Positions 25,126 through 37,319 of a DNA stretch of 64,000 nt are shown in pieces. The notes under the pieces are model-generated. The model made no database searches, had not been told where the DNA came from, and saw only the letters and a list, made by a program, of their open reading frames with translations. Location: positions 10,873,558 through 10,937,557 of the forward strand of contig CM046844.1 of NCBI GenBank assembly GCA_025618425.1, in the 5' to 3' direction. The stretch is from Heliocidaris tuberculata. Taxonomy: Eukaryota > Echinodermata > Echinoidea > Camarodonta > Echinometridae. How positions within the stretch are numbered: the stretch's first letter is position 1; every line of letters starts with the position of its first letter. The position numbers and the translations under genes are program-made.

Positions 25126-26540
25126 TCTTTCAAATAATTGAAATATCATTCTCTCATAATGTAAATGAGTAACTTTGATATTTGGGACCCCCTTTCTCTT
25201 TTAGAAGGACTGACACCACTCCTATGGTGAATGCTTGGTGTGCTTTTGATACATGATTAACTTTTAGTGCATTTCTATGGAGATTTGTTAGTATTGTAAT
25301 ATTGATAACAATCAATATATTTGCTCAAAGAAATGATGAATTGGTGAGAAATATGGTGCTCCTACTTTTGTTTGTTCTGCAGTTAACCATTTACATATGT
25401 TCATGGGGATTATTTTGTTGTCAACAATCTTTTGAGAGACTTATACATGTAAATTAAAAATATTTAAAGCAATTTTTCATATTTCTGATATATTTGATAA
25501 TGATATAGCCTTTAATTTATAGCAAGGAACTACTTTATATTGAACAGTATATATTTCTATAAACTCTAAAAAGAAATTACCATTTCTGTCATCTTAACAT
25601 TGTGATTTTAGTCAAAGTAGAAAGACTCATGGGTTACATTATTAAAAGGCTACATATAAAGTTTTTTTAATATTTTGATCAAGATATAGTTACATGTAGG
25701 TCTAAGATTAATATTGTTTCTCAAAAGAACATGGCTCTTTTTTATTAGGTAACAAGCTTTTCATGTCAATGAATACAAAATCTGTAAAAATTTGTAGGAA
25801 AATATTGACATAATGTGAATTCTAATTGTTGAAAACCCTGTATTCATACATGAATTAAATCATTTTTATAGGTTATGAAGGCCTGTACCTTGTCCCTATG
25901 TGTACTGATATGATTATGCTTGATATTTAAATTCCAATATGATTGATCATGCTTATGAATGAGGTGAAGCAAGAGTTAAATACTCTCTGTTGACAGCCAG
26001 AAGGGCGTTAACTTTGTGTAAAAGTATTTGAGTTAACGCCCTTTTGGCTCTCAGAGGATACACTAAAATTGCCCAGAGGTAAACGTGTGCTGTGAAATAG
26101 AGTGTCGCTATATTTTTTATTATAATCCTATCTTAATTGAATATTGCATTGCAGGTTAATTTTTGATGACACCCATTCTCTTATCCCTATTGAAATTGGA
26201 GATAGAGGGAATACTTGCAGCTGTTGCAGTGGAATTTTAGAGGAAAATCAATTTGGTGAGAAAGGAGGAAAAAGAAATGACGGGATGATAGCCATGGATG
26301 ACTTACCAAACAAAAAGAGGAATGGATAGGATATTATGATATCGGATAAACATTGTCAGGATGAATGTGCGCTAAGTTTACATTTGGGGGAACAAACACT
26401 TAATAAGTAATCTATAATTTATACTCTTTTTTGCTCTCTCTTTGTTGCTTTTGATATCATACATTTACTCTAGCTTCTTTCACCCTCTCTCTATCTCTCA
26501 ACTTCATTAATTTGTTTTCTTTTTCACTCTCTCTCTCTCA
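25126..26540. other. Intron 1 AT-rich DNA
   Basis: AT-rich sequence with no recognised gene apart from the short hairpin at 25995-26053. The frame at 26144-26329 follows a plausible acceptor (ATTGCATTGCAG) and has Cys-rich TCSCCSG, but no donor or homologue is recognised. Confidence 0.35.
25995..26053. repeat. Short hairpin of the AGAAGGGC family
   Basis: ACAGCCAGAAGGGCGTTAACT, a loop of about 15 bp, then the inverted AGTTAACGCCCTTTTGGCTC. It is the best-preserved copy of the family, with a stem of about 20 bp. Confidence 0.8.
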
Positions 26541-26548
26541 ATACTATT

Positions 26549-27135
26549 AGGGGTCTGGTACACATGCCCCCCCCCCCCCAGTTTTCTTGGGAACCCCTAG
26601 AATTTCAAAATGTAAACAAAGGACCTTGGGCACATACTTTGCTCCTGACCTCCAGGACGACAGTTTGAGTGGAGCCCTAGTCCTGGACCCCATTCTGGAT
26701 TGTCCTATTGTGGAGCAACCCGTGGAGCTCGCCAGGGAGTGGTTAGCGCGATCTATTGTACCACTCGTAACACGTAGAGAGGGCCATATAGCGTGCGCTA
26801 AATCGCGCTATCTCTTGTGGAGCACCCCCTAGAGGTGGTGCAGCGGTCCACCGTTTCAGATCGCCGTGGACCTCCCTGGATAGCACCGAAACAACGTCGC
26901 TGTGTTCTCACCCTAGTGATGGCACTATCTCATGGGCATTTTACACTTGCAAAATTTTGCTTAGTCCCGGTGGGGCTAAACGAGGATTTAGCCCCATCGA
27001 TAGTAGAGGACTAAGCTTAGCCCACTTTCTGTTCACATTGCATTTTACCAAAGTGGGCTAACTCCACGATAGTACAGGATTATTCTGGCCCTGGAAAAAA
27101 CAGGTTAGCCCCACCAAATGTGGGACTAAATGTGA
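26549..27135. mobile_element. Probable decayed transposon with GGGGCTAA palindromes
   Basis: TTAGTCCCGGTGGGGCTAA at about 26961 is mirrored by GTTAGCCCCACC...GTGGGACTAA at about 27113-27129, giving an inverted-repeat block of about 170 bp. The adjoining 26640-26935 segment is unusually GC-rich for the intron and has codon-like composition (frame 26587-26832), but no transposase motif is visible. A small TAGGGGT/ACCCCTA palindrome lies at 26549 and 26590. Whether this is one element or two is unclear. Confidence 0.5.
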
Positions 27136-28680
27136 ACAAATTGGGCTATGTGCTCTGGCAAGGGATACTAAAACTGCAAATGAGAACAGCAAAAATAACA
27201 GTCGGGGGTTAAGGATAGTACGGATTAATAAAATCAAGTGTAAAAAGCCTATCAGTAATAAGAATGAGGTCTGCATGTAAGTGAAGTTAGGTTTATAGTA
27301 CTTATGTATAGACACAATCTGTTACGAGCTCTCTCCTTCTGTTCTTTTTGTTGACTGATTTGACTTTTAGTAGAAATTAAATTAATGTAAGATTTTCAAA
27401 CACATGATATGAATATAACTTTTTCTTTTCCAATGCAGTACCCACTTTAATGAAACTGTCAATTTCCTAATTAGTTTCTCTATATAATGATATTATTCAG
27501 TTCTCCTCTCTGTTACCCTCTGTTTTGTTTTGTATTCATCCAGAATTATTTCTAGAACAGTCAAGCTCCAAAGAGACTACAAGAAAGTCAAACATGTTGA
27601 ATTATTAGCACTAATTAGCTGATTACCATGGTTTGAATTAGTCGCATTTCATACGGTCTCTGTTAGGATGACAACCGCATCATCAACTCCTAATGGGGTC
27701 ACTCTTCAGTTTCATCGGGATGGGTCCGAGGGTGGGGGGGGGGGGGGGGGGGAGTCGTTGTTTGCGCATCGAGTGTCAGCTGTCCAATAGCAAATATAGG
27801 TGCGTAAACATCACTCTGTCACAGTCAGTAGTTGAAGGATCAAATGATGAATAGTTGCTGTCTAGGTATACAATCTCTCATCCACCCCACCCCTCCTATC
27901 ACTTCTAATTAACCTGATCACTCTGTCATCATTTAAGAGAGGGAGAGAGGATGGTATTTCCGAAGAAAAGAGGGGTGGGGAGCACCAGGGCAAGAAAAGT
28001 TACAGTGAATGTGATTAATGAGTCCACTGTCATTAATTATATTTTAATGTAGTCTCATGGATGTAAATGACTATGATAATGAATATTATCAGAGATATGT
28101 GGACTCTCCTGCATATTTTCCCAGGTGTCTTCATACATTCAGTATCCATCGTAACATATCTGTGGCCTTTAATTTGTTAAGTCACAGCAACCTGTGAACC
28201 TTAGTGGGATTCAGAAATCAGCATGATGACGTGTTAAAAATAGGCCAAATTGTTACATTATTTAAAAAAAAAACAATTGGGGGTAATTTAGTTTTGCAGA
28301 TACAGACAAAAATTGATAAATGTACTGGAACTTTTTCATGCATATTTGTGGAGTTCATTAAAAATCATTCTATAGTTTTGAATGGAGGGGGAGGGGGGGG
28401 GGATTCTACAATTCTATCTCCCATTGCTAACATCTGTTCTGTCTCTTTGGAATGAACTTTCTCCTCATTTTTCAGCCTGTTACTCAACAGGTCATCATAC
28501 TGCTATCAAACTCTCAATGTGTCTGTTGAGTAGAAAGAAATCTTGTCAGACAAGTCAGGCAAGAGATAGTGGGGGGGGGGGGGGGGGGAGGGGTGATGAC
28601 CAAGCATCCAGAATAGCAAGTTTTATGATCCATGTATCTTCCACCTGAGGTGAGTCGATATCTTCCAATTTGGATACCAT
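27136..28680. other. Intron 1 DNA with poly-G runs
   Basis: Poly-G runs at about 27735-27752, 28385-28402 and 28570-28589. The segment 27600-27730 (CACTAATTAGCTGATTACCATGG, CAACCGCATCATCAACTCC) is more complex and homeodomain-site-like, hence a possible cis-regulatory element. No gene was recognised. Confidence 0.35.
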
Positions 28681-28685
28681 GGAGA

Positions 28686-28812
28686 CATCATCTATCCTGG
28701 AATCATCTATCCTTGAATCATCTATCCTTGAATCATCTATCCTTGAATCATCTATCCTTGAATCATCTATCCTTGAATCATCTATCCTTGAATCATCTAT
28801 CCTTGAATCATC
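28686..28812 (+). repeat. 15-bp minisatellite, about 8.4 copies
   Basis: Tandem repeats of ATCATCTATCCTTGA. The first copy is slightly diverged (CCTGGA) and the rest are essentially identical. Because 15 is a multiple of 3, it reads as an open LNHLS pentapeptide repeat, but there is no sign it is coding. Confidence 0.95.
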
Positions 28813-28850
28813 TTACATGTAATATGCACTGAATGATCATAAGAGATTCC

Positions 28851-28936
28851 TTTTTAACCTGTCGACTATTACATTCTTAAATTCCCATATAGTTAATACA
28901 GGGACCACACGGTTCCCGTATGCATTGGGTTAAAAC
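28851..28936. repeat. 85-bp palindromic repeat, copy 1
   Basis: Starts TTTTTAACCTGTCGACTATT and ends ATTGGGTTAAAA, with internal GGGACCACACGGTTCCCGT. The same unit occurs at 55680-55763. The ends (TTTAACC...GGTTAAA) and the inner GGGA...TCCC segment are both palindromic. Confidence 0.8.
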
Positions 28937-28939
28937 CTT

Positions 28940-31440
28940 CAAATCTGCCAATATTGAATATATAATTCAGTGGATATGTTGATAGGAGACATTGTTGTGC
29001 CAATTGATATACATGTAGGAGCTTCAGGCAAAATGTATGAAATCCGCTTGATTTTGATATATTGGATATTTGGGGGGGGAGGATAAATTTGCACTTTTAA
29101 AATATTAAATAATATTGATTTATCATGGAGAAAAAAGATTTATGAATGCAATGTTGATTCAGTTTATTGTTGTATTAATTAGCAAACAATGATATAATGT
29201 AAGAAACAATAGCAGTAACAGTATAAATAACTGTTAAAGAAAGTGAAAGTTAGTTTTATATCTCTCTTCTATCCAAAAGGTATCATTATTAGTGCATTCC
29301 CCCCTTTTTAAAAAACATTTTATATATTTATTAGAGCAACACATTAGCTTTGAACGAGTGACTTCATGTGTGTCTATCATGTCACAAATTACTCTTTCTT
29401 GCCGTTGAAGTTCATATCACAAGCCTTGCTATCTTTGAAAATAAACCCCTGTTAGAAACCTTGAGGGCCGTAGATAGTGGGCATGAAGTCATGGCGAATA
29501 TAGCCCTTAATCTGCGGGATAGTACACGAATCCAACAATGGGGCTGTAAACGCTTTGTTAAACGGGTCGACAATGGGGTTTAACCTTGGTTCGATTGGTG
29601 ATACATGGTGTGAAAACAAAGCGGGTATTGCTGATGAGTTGGAGCGGGTTAGGTGCACTTTGTTATTTGGAGGGTGTCAAGCAAGAAACCAGAAGTTTGA
29701 GGGGCTGCAGCGTTCGAGTCCGTCCGTGTCAGGCAGAGGCCTTTCAAACGCAGGCCATCTTTTATGAAGTGGAGTTCAAGCATGCTGGCAACAGCTTCTC
29801 TTCATAACTCCGCAAAACCCACACGATTGATGCAAATCACGATTCTCTTGTCCCCTTGTTAGTGTTCCCCCACAGGAGCAGACATATGCAAGTTTTGTTT
29901 GTGAGATCTGCGTTAAGATGTCAGGATGGGTTGGCCCCGTGTGGCGCAAACTAATTTAACTGTTGACAAAAAACTCTTCTGTTTTTGTTTTCTCTGCCCT
30001 CTGTCGTCTCCGGCAGAAGCCCCTCGCTTTTGCGAGAGATGATAATTCTATTGAAGGAAGCGGAGGGGAATCTTCTGTGCTCGCCTTGTCGAGCATGCAT
30101 TCTCGTTGGGGAGCCCTCCCTCGCTTGGTGTTAGGGTGTGATAATAAGCGGAGATTAAAGCACACGCCTGTTTAGACAGTGTATAGATACAAGGACGAGG
30201 GATGATGAGAAATGAATTTTCATCGCTGTCATGAATAGGACAAGCTTTTTGACTCACAATGAACGCTAACCCCAAGTATCTGTTAAAACTTTATGATGAA
30301 AAATGAAGTTTTTGTGAATGGGTACTAAGCGTAAGTTGGAAGCATGGTGCTTTACACCTATTCAATTCACACATTTTTTTCTGTGTCTGTGTGATGAGAA
30401 AAAGTGCGTTTGTACGGTGTACTTTTTCATCAATAGAATCATATGGGAGATTCTTATGCTTGTAAGAGACAAAGAATTACAGGAAAGGTCATATCAGCAT
30501 ACTATTTTCTTCTGAACAGATCATTCTTTTATCAACAATAGTAATATAAAAAATGTAGAAAGGAAACTAAGTACTGACTAAGTGAGATATATTTTGCTTT
30601 GTCTGAAAACTTTTGAAGATGCATCTAGATGTTACTCTCTTGTCTCTATAAAGAATCATTTGCATATGAGTGATTTAAGGAAATTTAACTTTTTAACCAT
30701 TAATTATTTTCTTAATCATTACTACTGTAGTATATATATTTTAATTTTTTTTATAATTATCATAATTATGAAGATTATCATCATAATCTTTCTAGTTTTT
30801 TATTTTTCTCACCTCTAACATTATCCCATCACTGCATATAATACCATAATCATAGGCACCTCATTATCGTGTTCATTTACTCATCATCATAATACTCATC
30901 ATCATAATCATCACCACCATCAGTATCTTCATCATCATCCCCATCATCATTATCATCCTCATCCTCATCCTCATCGTTGTTATTAAACAATATCCATTAA
31001 AAGGTCACAAATCAAAATTGATGAAAGAGACACAAAAGAGAAATCTTAACATTCTTTTATTGTCTCTTTGAAATTTATCACGAACCTTCAAAAGCATACT
31101 GTTACTCTAATTCTGGTGTCAGACAGTGTCACATCCCTCACACCGTATCTGCTGGCATGTATAGTGCAAAGACATGGGGTCCAAACAAAAATTAATAAAC
31201 CTGTAAATTTGGAGCCTGCCGAGTACCAGGTAACCTTTGAGAGAAAACTATGAAGTTAGTCTTGAGGAGAGCAAAGTGGATCGTTTGAAGAAGAATGCGA
31301 GGTAGAGATTATTGAATAAAGAGGACATGGTGAGCTGAAAGTGGAATATCGGTTCTTAAAGTGGACACTGATTTGCCCTAATAGAGACCCCACCGTTGTC
31401 TTACAGGGGCGAGATAGTTTGATTTTTTAGGTTGGCAGTG
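28940..31440. other. Intron 1 DNA
   Basis: AT-rich, with a CAT-type trinucleotide array at about 30880-30978. Two higher-complexity blocks stand out: 29455-29770 and 29980-30175. The latter contains GCCCCTCGCTTTTGCGAGAG, CTCGCCTTGTCGAGCATGC and GGGAGCCCTCCCTCGC. These may be regulatory elements or decayed transposon. No gene was recognised. Confidence 0.35.
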
Positions 31441-31498
31441 TTGGAGTTTGATGTGTAGTTAAAAAGCTATGAAACCACATAGACCTGCAATTTAGGTG

Positions 31499-31689
31499 GC
31501 TTAGCGAAATGTCGTTAGACGCTATGACAAATTTGCTCAAAATCATACTATAAAGGCAGACTCATACAATGTAGAATTAGTATTCAAATATTTGCTAAGG
31601 TGAACAGATATGTCTGATTCTAATTTTATAAGCACATACATTGCACTCTATGCGTCTTTCTTCTTATGCACCACGACGTTTCGCTAAGC
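31499..31689. mobile_element. TIR mini-element (TTAGCGAAA ends)
   Basis: GCTTAGCGAAATGTCGTTAG at the left is mirrored by CACGACGTTTCGCTAAGC at the right, about 190 bp apart. Inner segments also pair weakly. The interior is AT-rich and non-coding. No target-site duplication was resolved. Confidence 0.65.
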
Positions 31690-34600
31690 TTCCTTATCTA
31701 CCATCTCAATTTGGCTGGTGAACTACTCTCATGTAGCATGGAACAGTTATTAGATATTTAACCTGAAAGATGTATTAAAAAAGGTAATATTATGTTAATG
31801 TTACATTTTAAGTTTGTTCTTAGTTTTATAGCATTAAATGACCAAATATTTAAGAAGAAAAGATTATCAAATTGAGCTCAGATTCGCGATGAAATGAATT
31901 ACATGTAAGAATATTTTCATTTTCTTTCTCTACCTTTTTTTCTCATGATAAGCCAGTTCGTAATTAGTGCAGGGTACAAAGTCCCTGAAATGACCCCAAT
32001 TTTTACGCACACGGGCATCTGTGTCGGTGGATATGTTACATGTTTAACAACTAAAATCATATGGGGGTGCACACGCTTTGAAACTGTATAAAGGTCAATT
32101 ATACTTGGTACAAATGACCTTTATTTGCACATGCTCAGATTGCAACTACAAACTGGCTTATTACCCTCAAATCTATCAAAGAAATTGAAATACAATCAAT
32201 GTATTCAGCCATGAACAAAAAATAATGCATTCTGATTTAATAGATTATGGTGATACAATTTTAGAGATCTGTAAAGAAATTCATGGAACCACTCCTCTTT
32301 TCCCAGGCCAGCAAGGGTGAAATATCATGCTGAAAGAAGAGTTCATATTGTTTCTAAGGTTGTCGTCTTTTAAGAATTGTTTAACTTTGAAGCGTTGGGT
32401 GGCGAGATACAGTAGAAGCATCATGTAGAGATACTAAGCGCTCATAATGGCCTCCAATCAGGAGCAATCTAGGAATCGCAGGGATGTGCCCGGCCCGGAA
32501 TTTCAAACACGTTAAATCAACATCTTTGCTCTTGCAAAAAAAAAAAAATGAATCTTATGAGGCATCAGCACTGAGCATCAAGTGGTGATGAAAATTGGGG
32601 TAAATTATTAATAGTTCAAAAAGTGATTAGATTTGGGAGGGACATGTTGGCATGATACTAGAAAGCAGAGAGACAGAGAAAGAGAGTGAAAGAGAATAAA
32701 AGAGAGGGAGAGAAAGAGAGAGAGAGCAGGAAAGATTTATGAAATGAAGAGGATTTGATTTTCAAATGTTGCTTTTTCATTGTACAAGCCTTAATAGATG
32801 GTACTAGTAGGGGATGTGATATTCCTGGGGAGTATCGCAAGGGGTGTCACAAGGGGGAGTTAGCAGTGCCAAAATTTTGGAATTGCTACCGAAATGACAC
32901 AGCATGGGTTTAATAGTTTATCTTGCTCCACAATTTGGCCTGTTTGATGCTCCTACTTGTGAGCCTGAATTGTATTTTTATTTTGTAGATTGTTGTAGAC
33001 CTTTTTTGAGTGTCTGGATCTCAGAGTGGTTGCTGTGCATTGGACATTGTTGAATACTCAAATTGTAAAGGTACTGGGTCATATTGACTGCTGAATACTT
33101 TGTTTGCGACTTTGAGATAATGTTTTGTACCTGTGCTGTTCAACTAACATTTAGGATTACATGTGCACTGCATCCAACTGATATTTGGCAGGTAGGCTTA
33201 TGATATAGTTATGTTTTTACCACCTCGCATCTCATTCATTTTTATTATGCATTTTATGCTTATTCATCAATAGACATACATTAATTCAGGACAGATAAAT
33301 TCTCATCTATATTTTTGTTTGGTTGATATATGATAGTACTTTTATGTTATGTTTTGCTTTTATTTTGAAGTATGCCTGACTGTATGTATTTTTTTTTTTT
33401 GGAGGGGGGGTGTACATTCATCCGAATATTGAAAAAAAGGTGATCAAACAACACTTTTAACATGGTATGGTATAATAATAATGGTATAATATAATAATGG
33501 TATTTTAAAGAGTTCATTTAACAATTTATAAGGAATGTACATTAGATTAATATCATAAGATCATATGTATAGACAAATTCATTCACAAATAAAAATTGAG
33601 TTACTAGAGAAATGATATGCTTGACAAAAGGTAATAATTCATACTAGAAGAGGGGAAGCTTTCAGAATGAGGTATTTAATATTCTTTTGAAAAATTCCCA
33701 AAATTTGAATAATTGTATTTTCCCAATTGGACTTGAAAGGACATAATACTTATTTTATTGTGTACCTGTCAGATATCATATACAAATTCTAAAAGAAATT
33801 GAATTCATTTTCTTTGATATATTTGAGTAAATACCATTTTTTCAATCAAATAACTTGGCTATCATTACAATAATTATGTTTCATTGAACCTCTCAACAAA
33901 ACAACATGCAAATTGTATTTTGCCGAGGTTGATGCAAGCAGTGTTTGGCTGGCAGCTGAGTTTTGATAAGTTCACTTGAATCATAAATCATTTTTTCCCT
34001 CTGCCTTACATGCCCTGAGGGAAGGAAAATATATTAACTGTTTGCTGACAATAAACTCATATCTCTCAAATTATCAAGAGGTGTTGGGAATAATTGTAAT
34101 CCATCCAGATTTCAAATGGAGATCAAGCTCATTGTGACAGTAACCGGGGCCTTCCGAAATATTCCACAAAAGCCATCCAACCATTGTTGCGATTTCCTCT
34201 TTTCAGCCGTATTGTTGCCCCCTGTACCCCGCAATTGTGCGGTCTACCAATTTTGCTCTCTTATCCTCTCCCAGCCCCCCCCCCCCCCTTGATTCAGATC
34301 TGCGAAATTTCATGCTTGCCGGAGTTTGAAACGAAAATTGGATGTTCGATTGTGAGCGGGTAGGGACCGTGACAGGGGATGTGAAAGACATGATGTTGTT
34401 TGTGTTTGGGGAGAAGGGTTTTGGGGGATGGTGTCGTAATCATCATGGCCATACACCCTAATGAGGAGGGGTTGAATTAGAATGGTTTGCTAGAACATGG
34501 AATGAAAAATAAGGGGGGAAAAGTAACGTGATATTTGCTGGTAGTTGTGCTGTGCACCGTTATTAATTTATTTAAATAATATAAGAAATGTGTTAAGTGT

Positions 34601-35190
34601 GTACAGCTTAACCAAAGAAATATTGTATGATGCTTTAATATAAAATGTAATCTAAGGGGAAAATGAAATGAATTACTGAAATATTGATGAGATGCGTAAT
34701 ATACATGTAGATAGAAAACTCTATAAGGGATTGAAAAGGAAAAAAACAATATCAGTAATTAAATATTTGCTGGTAGTTATGCTAATTTTTTTGAAAAAAA
34801 TGGAAACCATATTATGGTTCTTATGTTTAGGTATACATGAATGGGTAAATATATTGAGGCAAATTCATGCACAATTGAAATTAAAAAATCACCTAAACCA
34901 AATATGAGTATTGTATTGTAACTACATTATATTTCTCCCATTAACTATGTCACCTTTTTATGAAAAGGTGTTTGCAAATTTCCAAAGCAAACATATTTAG
35001 TAAACTTGGAGGAACAAGTTTATCATCATGTGTTATAAGTTCTCAACAAAACACAAAGAATGCAACTTGTTGTCATACTTGTGATTTGATAGTTGGAGAA
35101 TTCTTGAGGGGTTTGGTTGGGTTGGGTTGGGGGGGGGGGGTTGTTGGAGGGGTTTTTAGTTTTTAGAGCTTAAACACTCCTGGTTAAATT
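31690..35190. other. Intron 1 AT-rich DNA
   Basis: AT-rich with a GA tract at about 32668-32727, tandem TGGTATAATA units near 33465-33502, a poly-C run near 34267-34280 and a GGTTG/poly-G tract near 35110-35140. No gene was recognised. Confidence 0.4.
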
Positions 35191-35209
35191 ATCGAAGTGT
35201 GTTTCATAG

Positions 35210-35484
35210 AAGAGAAAGGTCCCAAAGTCGGATCTGACTCTGACGATCAAGAAACCCTTGAGGATAAATCTTGCTATGCCGCGGATATAGAACGTACACA
35301 TTTATGTCCACGAACATGTGTGTTGCACATGGTCCGACGACATCCGCTGTCCACCATCCCGAAGCCTTGTGAAGAGGCCCCTGTATGTCAGGCTGTGGTT
35401 GAACTTCCTCCTAGTCCCACACTATTCAAAACCATGGGGGTACTCTGCACTTTTTACCCCTCTCTCTCTCTTACTCCTGGTTAA
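35210..35484 (+). other. Candidate alternative exon in intron 1
   Basis: A plausible acceptor (AAGTGTGTTTCATAG) ends at 35209. It is followed by an open frame of normal complexity (EEKGPKVGSDSDDQ ... VVELPPSPTLFKT) ending at TAA 35482-35484. Taking the last base of exon 1 (G) plus AA gives Glu in this frame, so the phase after exon 1 is correct. No strong phase-1 donor is present; CTG|GTTAAT near the end is weak. It could be an alternative last exon or chance. The acidic, Ser/Pro-rich character resembles PRDM3/16 linker sequence, but there is no clear homology. Confidence 0.25.
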
Positions 35485-35489
35485 TGTAC

Positions 35490-36228
35490 CATCTATTAAT
35501 TTTATGCTGTCATTTATGGATGTCATGTGTATGTCCCATGTAAGTAATATTAATGACCAGCAGCTGCAGCTTGACTATATTTCCCTGATTTTTAATGAGC
35601 AGTTGAGGGTTTGAAACTAGTAAATATACAACAAACCATTATTGTTAGACTTTACTAATGAAATTATGTTGTCAGTTACCTAGGATAAGAAGTGGAAGGT
35701 GGTGAATGATCAATGCATTTTGTTTGAGCTTTGTTTCAATATTCTTACCTTCAGTAATGTTGTTTTCAAGGGTAATCCACAAGCTACTGTGCTTGTGTTA
35801 ATTAGATTAGACAAAACATTAATCATATGACAAACAAACTATTGTGTGCCTTCAGCACTTCAGCTACAATTTTTAAAAAAGAAAGAAGATATATGCAAAC
35901 CCATATAGGGGATATTGTACCATGAGTTTGAGAAAAATTGATTTGAAATTTGTTGTGAGAAATATCTACATTCTGACAATTATTTATGTGTCGTTGTTTT
36001 AATAGAGATCTAATAATAATTGTAAGTGTAGCATTGGTGGTGATTCTAGATCAAGAAAACAGTCTATTGTGGTCAATCTTGTTGTTTTCGAATATCTTTG
36101 TGTGGTAGAAGGGGATGTCATGTTACTATTTTTATGTACAGGGATGTCACTGCTTCATAGCAAGATTCTGGCCCAGATTAGATCTAGTAGAGTTATTCAT
36201 GATCACAATAGAAGTGATGTAGACTGGT
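35490..36228. other. Intron 1 AT-rich DNA
   Basis: No gene, RNA or repeat family recognised. Confidence 0.4.
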
Positions 36229-36230
36229 GT

Positions 36231-36782
36231 AGAGGAGGAGCAGGAGCAGGAGGAGGAGGAGCAGAAGGAGGAGGGAGGAGGAGGAGGAGGAGGAGCAGAG
36301 GAGGAGGGAGGAGGGAGGAGGGGGGGAGGGAGGAGGAGGAGGGAGGAGGGAGGAGGGAGGAGGAGGGAGGGAGAGGGGGAGGGAGGGAGGGAGGGAGGGA
36401 GGGAGGGAGGGAGGGAGAGGGAGGGAGGGAGGGAGGGAGGGGGGAGGGAGGGAGGGGGAGGGAGGGAGAGGGAGGGAGGGAGGGAGGGGGGAGGGAGGGA
36501 GGGAGGGAGGGAGAGGGAGGGAGGGAGGGAGGGGGAGGGAGAGGGAGGGAGGGAGGGAGGGAGGGAGGGAGGAGGGAGGGGAGAGGGAGGGAGGGAGGGA
36601 GGAGGGAGGGAGGAGGGAGGGAGGGAGGGAGGGAGGGAGGGGGAGGGAGGGGGGGGGGAGGGGGGAGGGGGAGGGAGGGAGGGAGGGAGGGAGGGAGGGG
36701 AGGGAGGGAGGGAGGGAAGGGAGGGAGGGAAGGACAGGGAGGAGGGAAAGAAGGGGGAAGGAGAGAAGGAAGAGAGGAAGAA
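36231..36782. repeat. Long GGGA/GGA polypurine tract
   Basis: About 550 bp that is essentially all purine on the plus strand, dominated by GGGA and GGA with short G runs. GA-rich sequence continues to about 37010. Dense closely spaced G3 runs give strong potential for G-quadruplex and triplex structures. Frames of up to about 240 codons (Gly/Arg/Glu plus strand; Pro/Ser/Leu minus strand) are composition artefacts. Confidence 0.95.
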
Positions 36783-37080
36783 TTGAACAGTAAGAAATGA
36801 ATTAAGTAGAAGAAAGAGTAGAAGAAAATAGACATAATGAATAACAGAAAAACAGAAGAACAAAAATAGAAGGAGACAGATAGAAGAGGAGGAGTGGGAG
36901 GACGAGAGGGGAGAAGAGAGTGAGAGTGAAAGAAAGTGAGAGATGGGGTGGGGGTGGGGTGGGAAAGGGATTGGGGGGAGCGAGTTGAATTTAGGGGGAG
37001 GAGGAGATGGACAAGAATATATTTTTAAAAAGGTGGCAGAATATGACTACTGTAACCTCTCAAAGGATAACCTATAAGGA

Positions 37081-37103
37081 TGACAGACAGACAGACAGAC
37101 AGA
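37081..37103. repeat. (GACA)n microsatellite
   Basis: About five perfect tetranucleotide units. Confidence 0.9.
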
Positions 37104-37208
37104 TCAATATATCAGAAGTATGATGGATTGAGAGTTACCAAGAAACTTTACAGAGATACCTTTTGAAGCAAGACAACTTCTTACAACTGACCCGAGAGTG
37201 CACTTTTC

Positions 37209-37319
37209 ACCCCTTGGTCACTTGTGCGGTTTCTGTTTTCTGAGGTCCTTCCTATTCTTCTGGTCACTCTTGTGGTCTGGGGTTTTTGACCTTATGAGGA
37301 CACAAAGTGACCAATGAGG
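37209..37319. repeat. Short inverted repeat (TTGGTCACTT ends)
   Basis: CCCTTGGTCACTTGTG on the left pairs with CACAAAGTGACCAATGAGG on the right over a span of 110 bp. Possibly a small MITE or a chance inverted repeat. Confidence 0.4.

Noticed and set aside
28686..28812. Possible CRISPR-like array
   Set aside because: Units are 15-bp direct tandem repeats with no spacers, in an animal genome.
36069..36863. Open frames of about 240 codons on both strands
   Set aside because: They are produced by the GGGA polypurine tract (Gly/Arg/Glu one way, Pro/Ser/Leu the other); no non-repetitive protein sequence of note.
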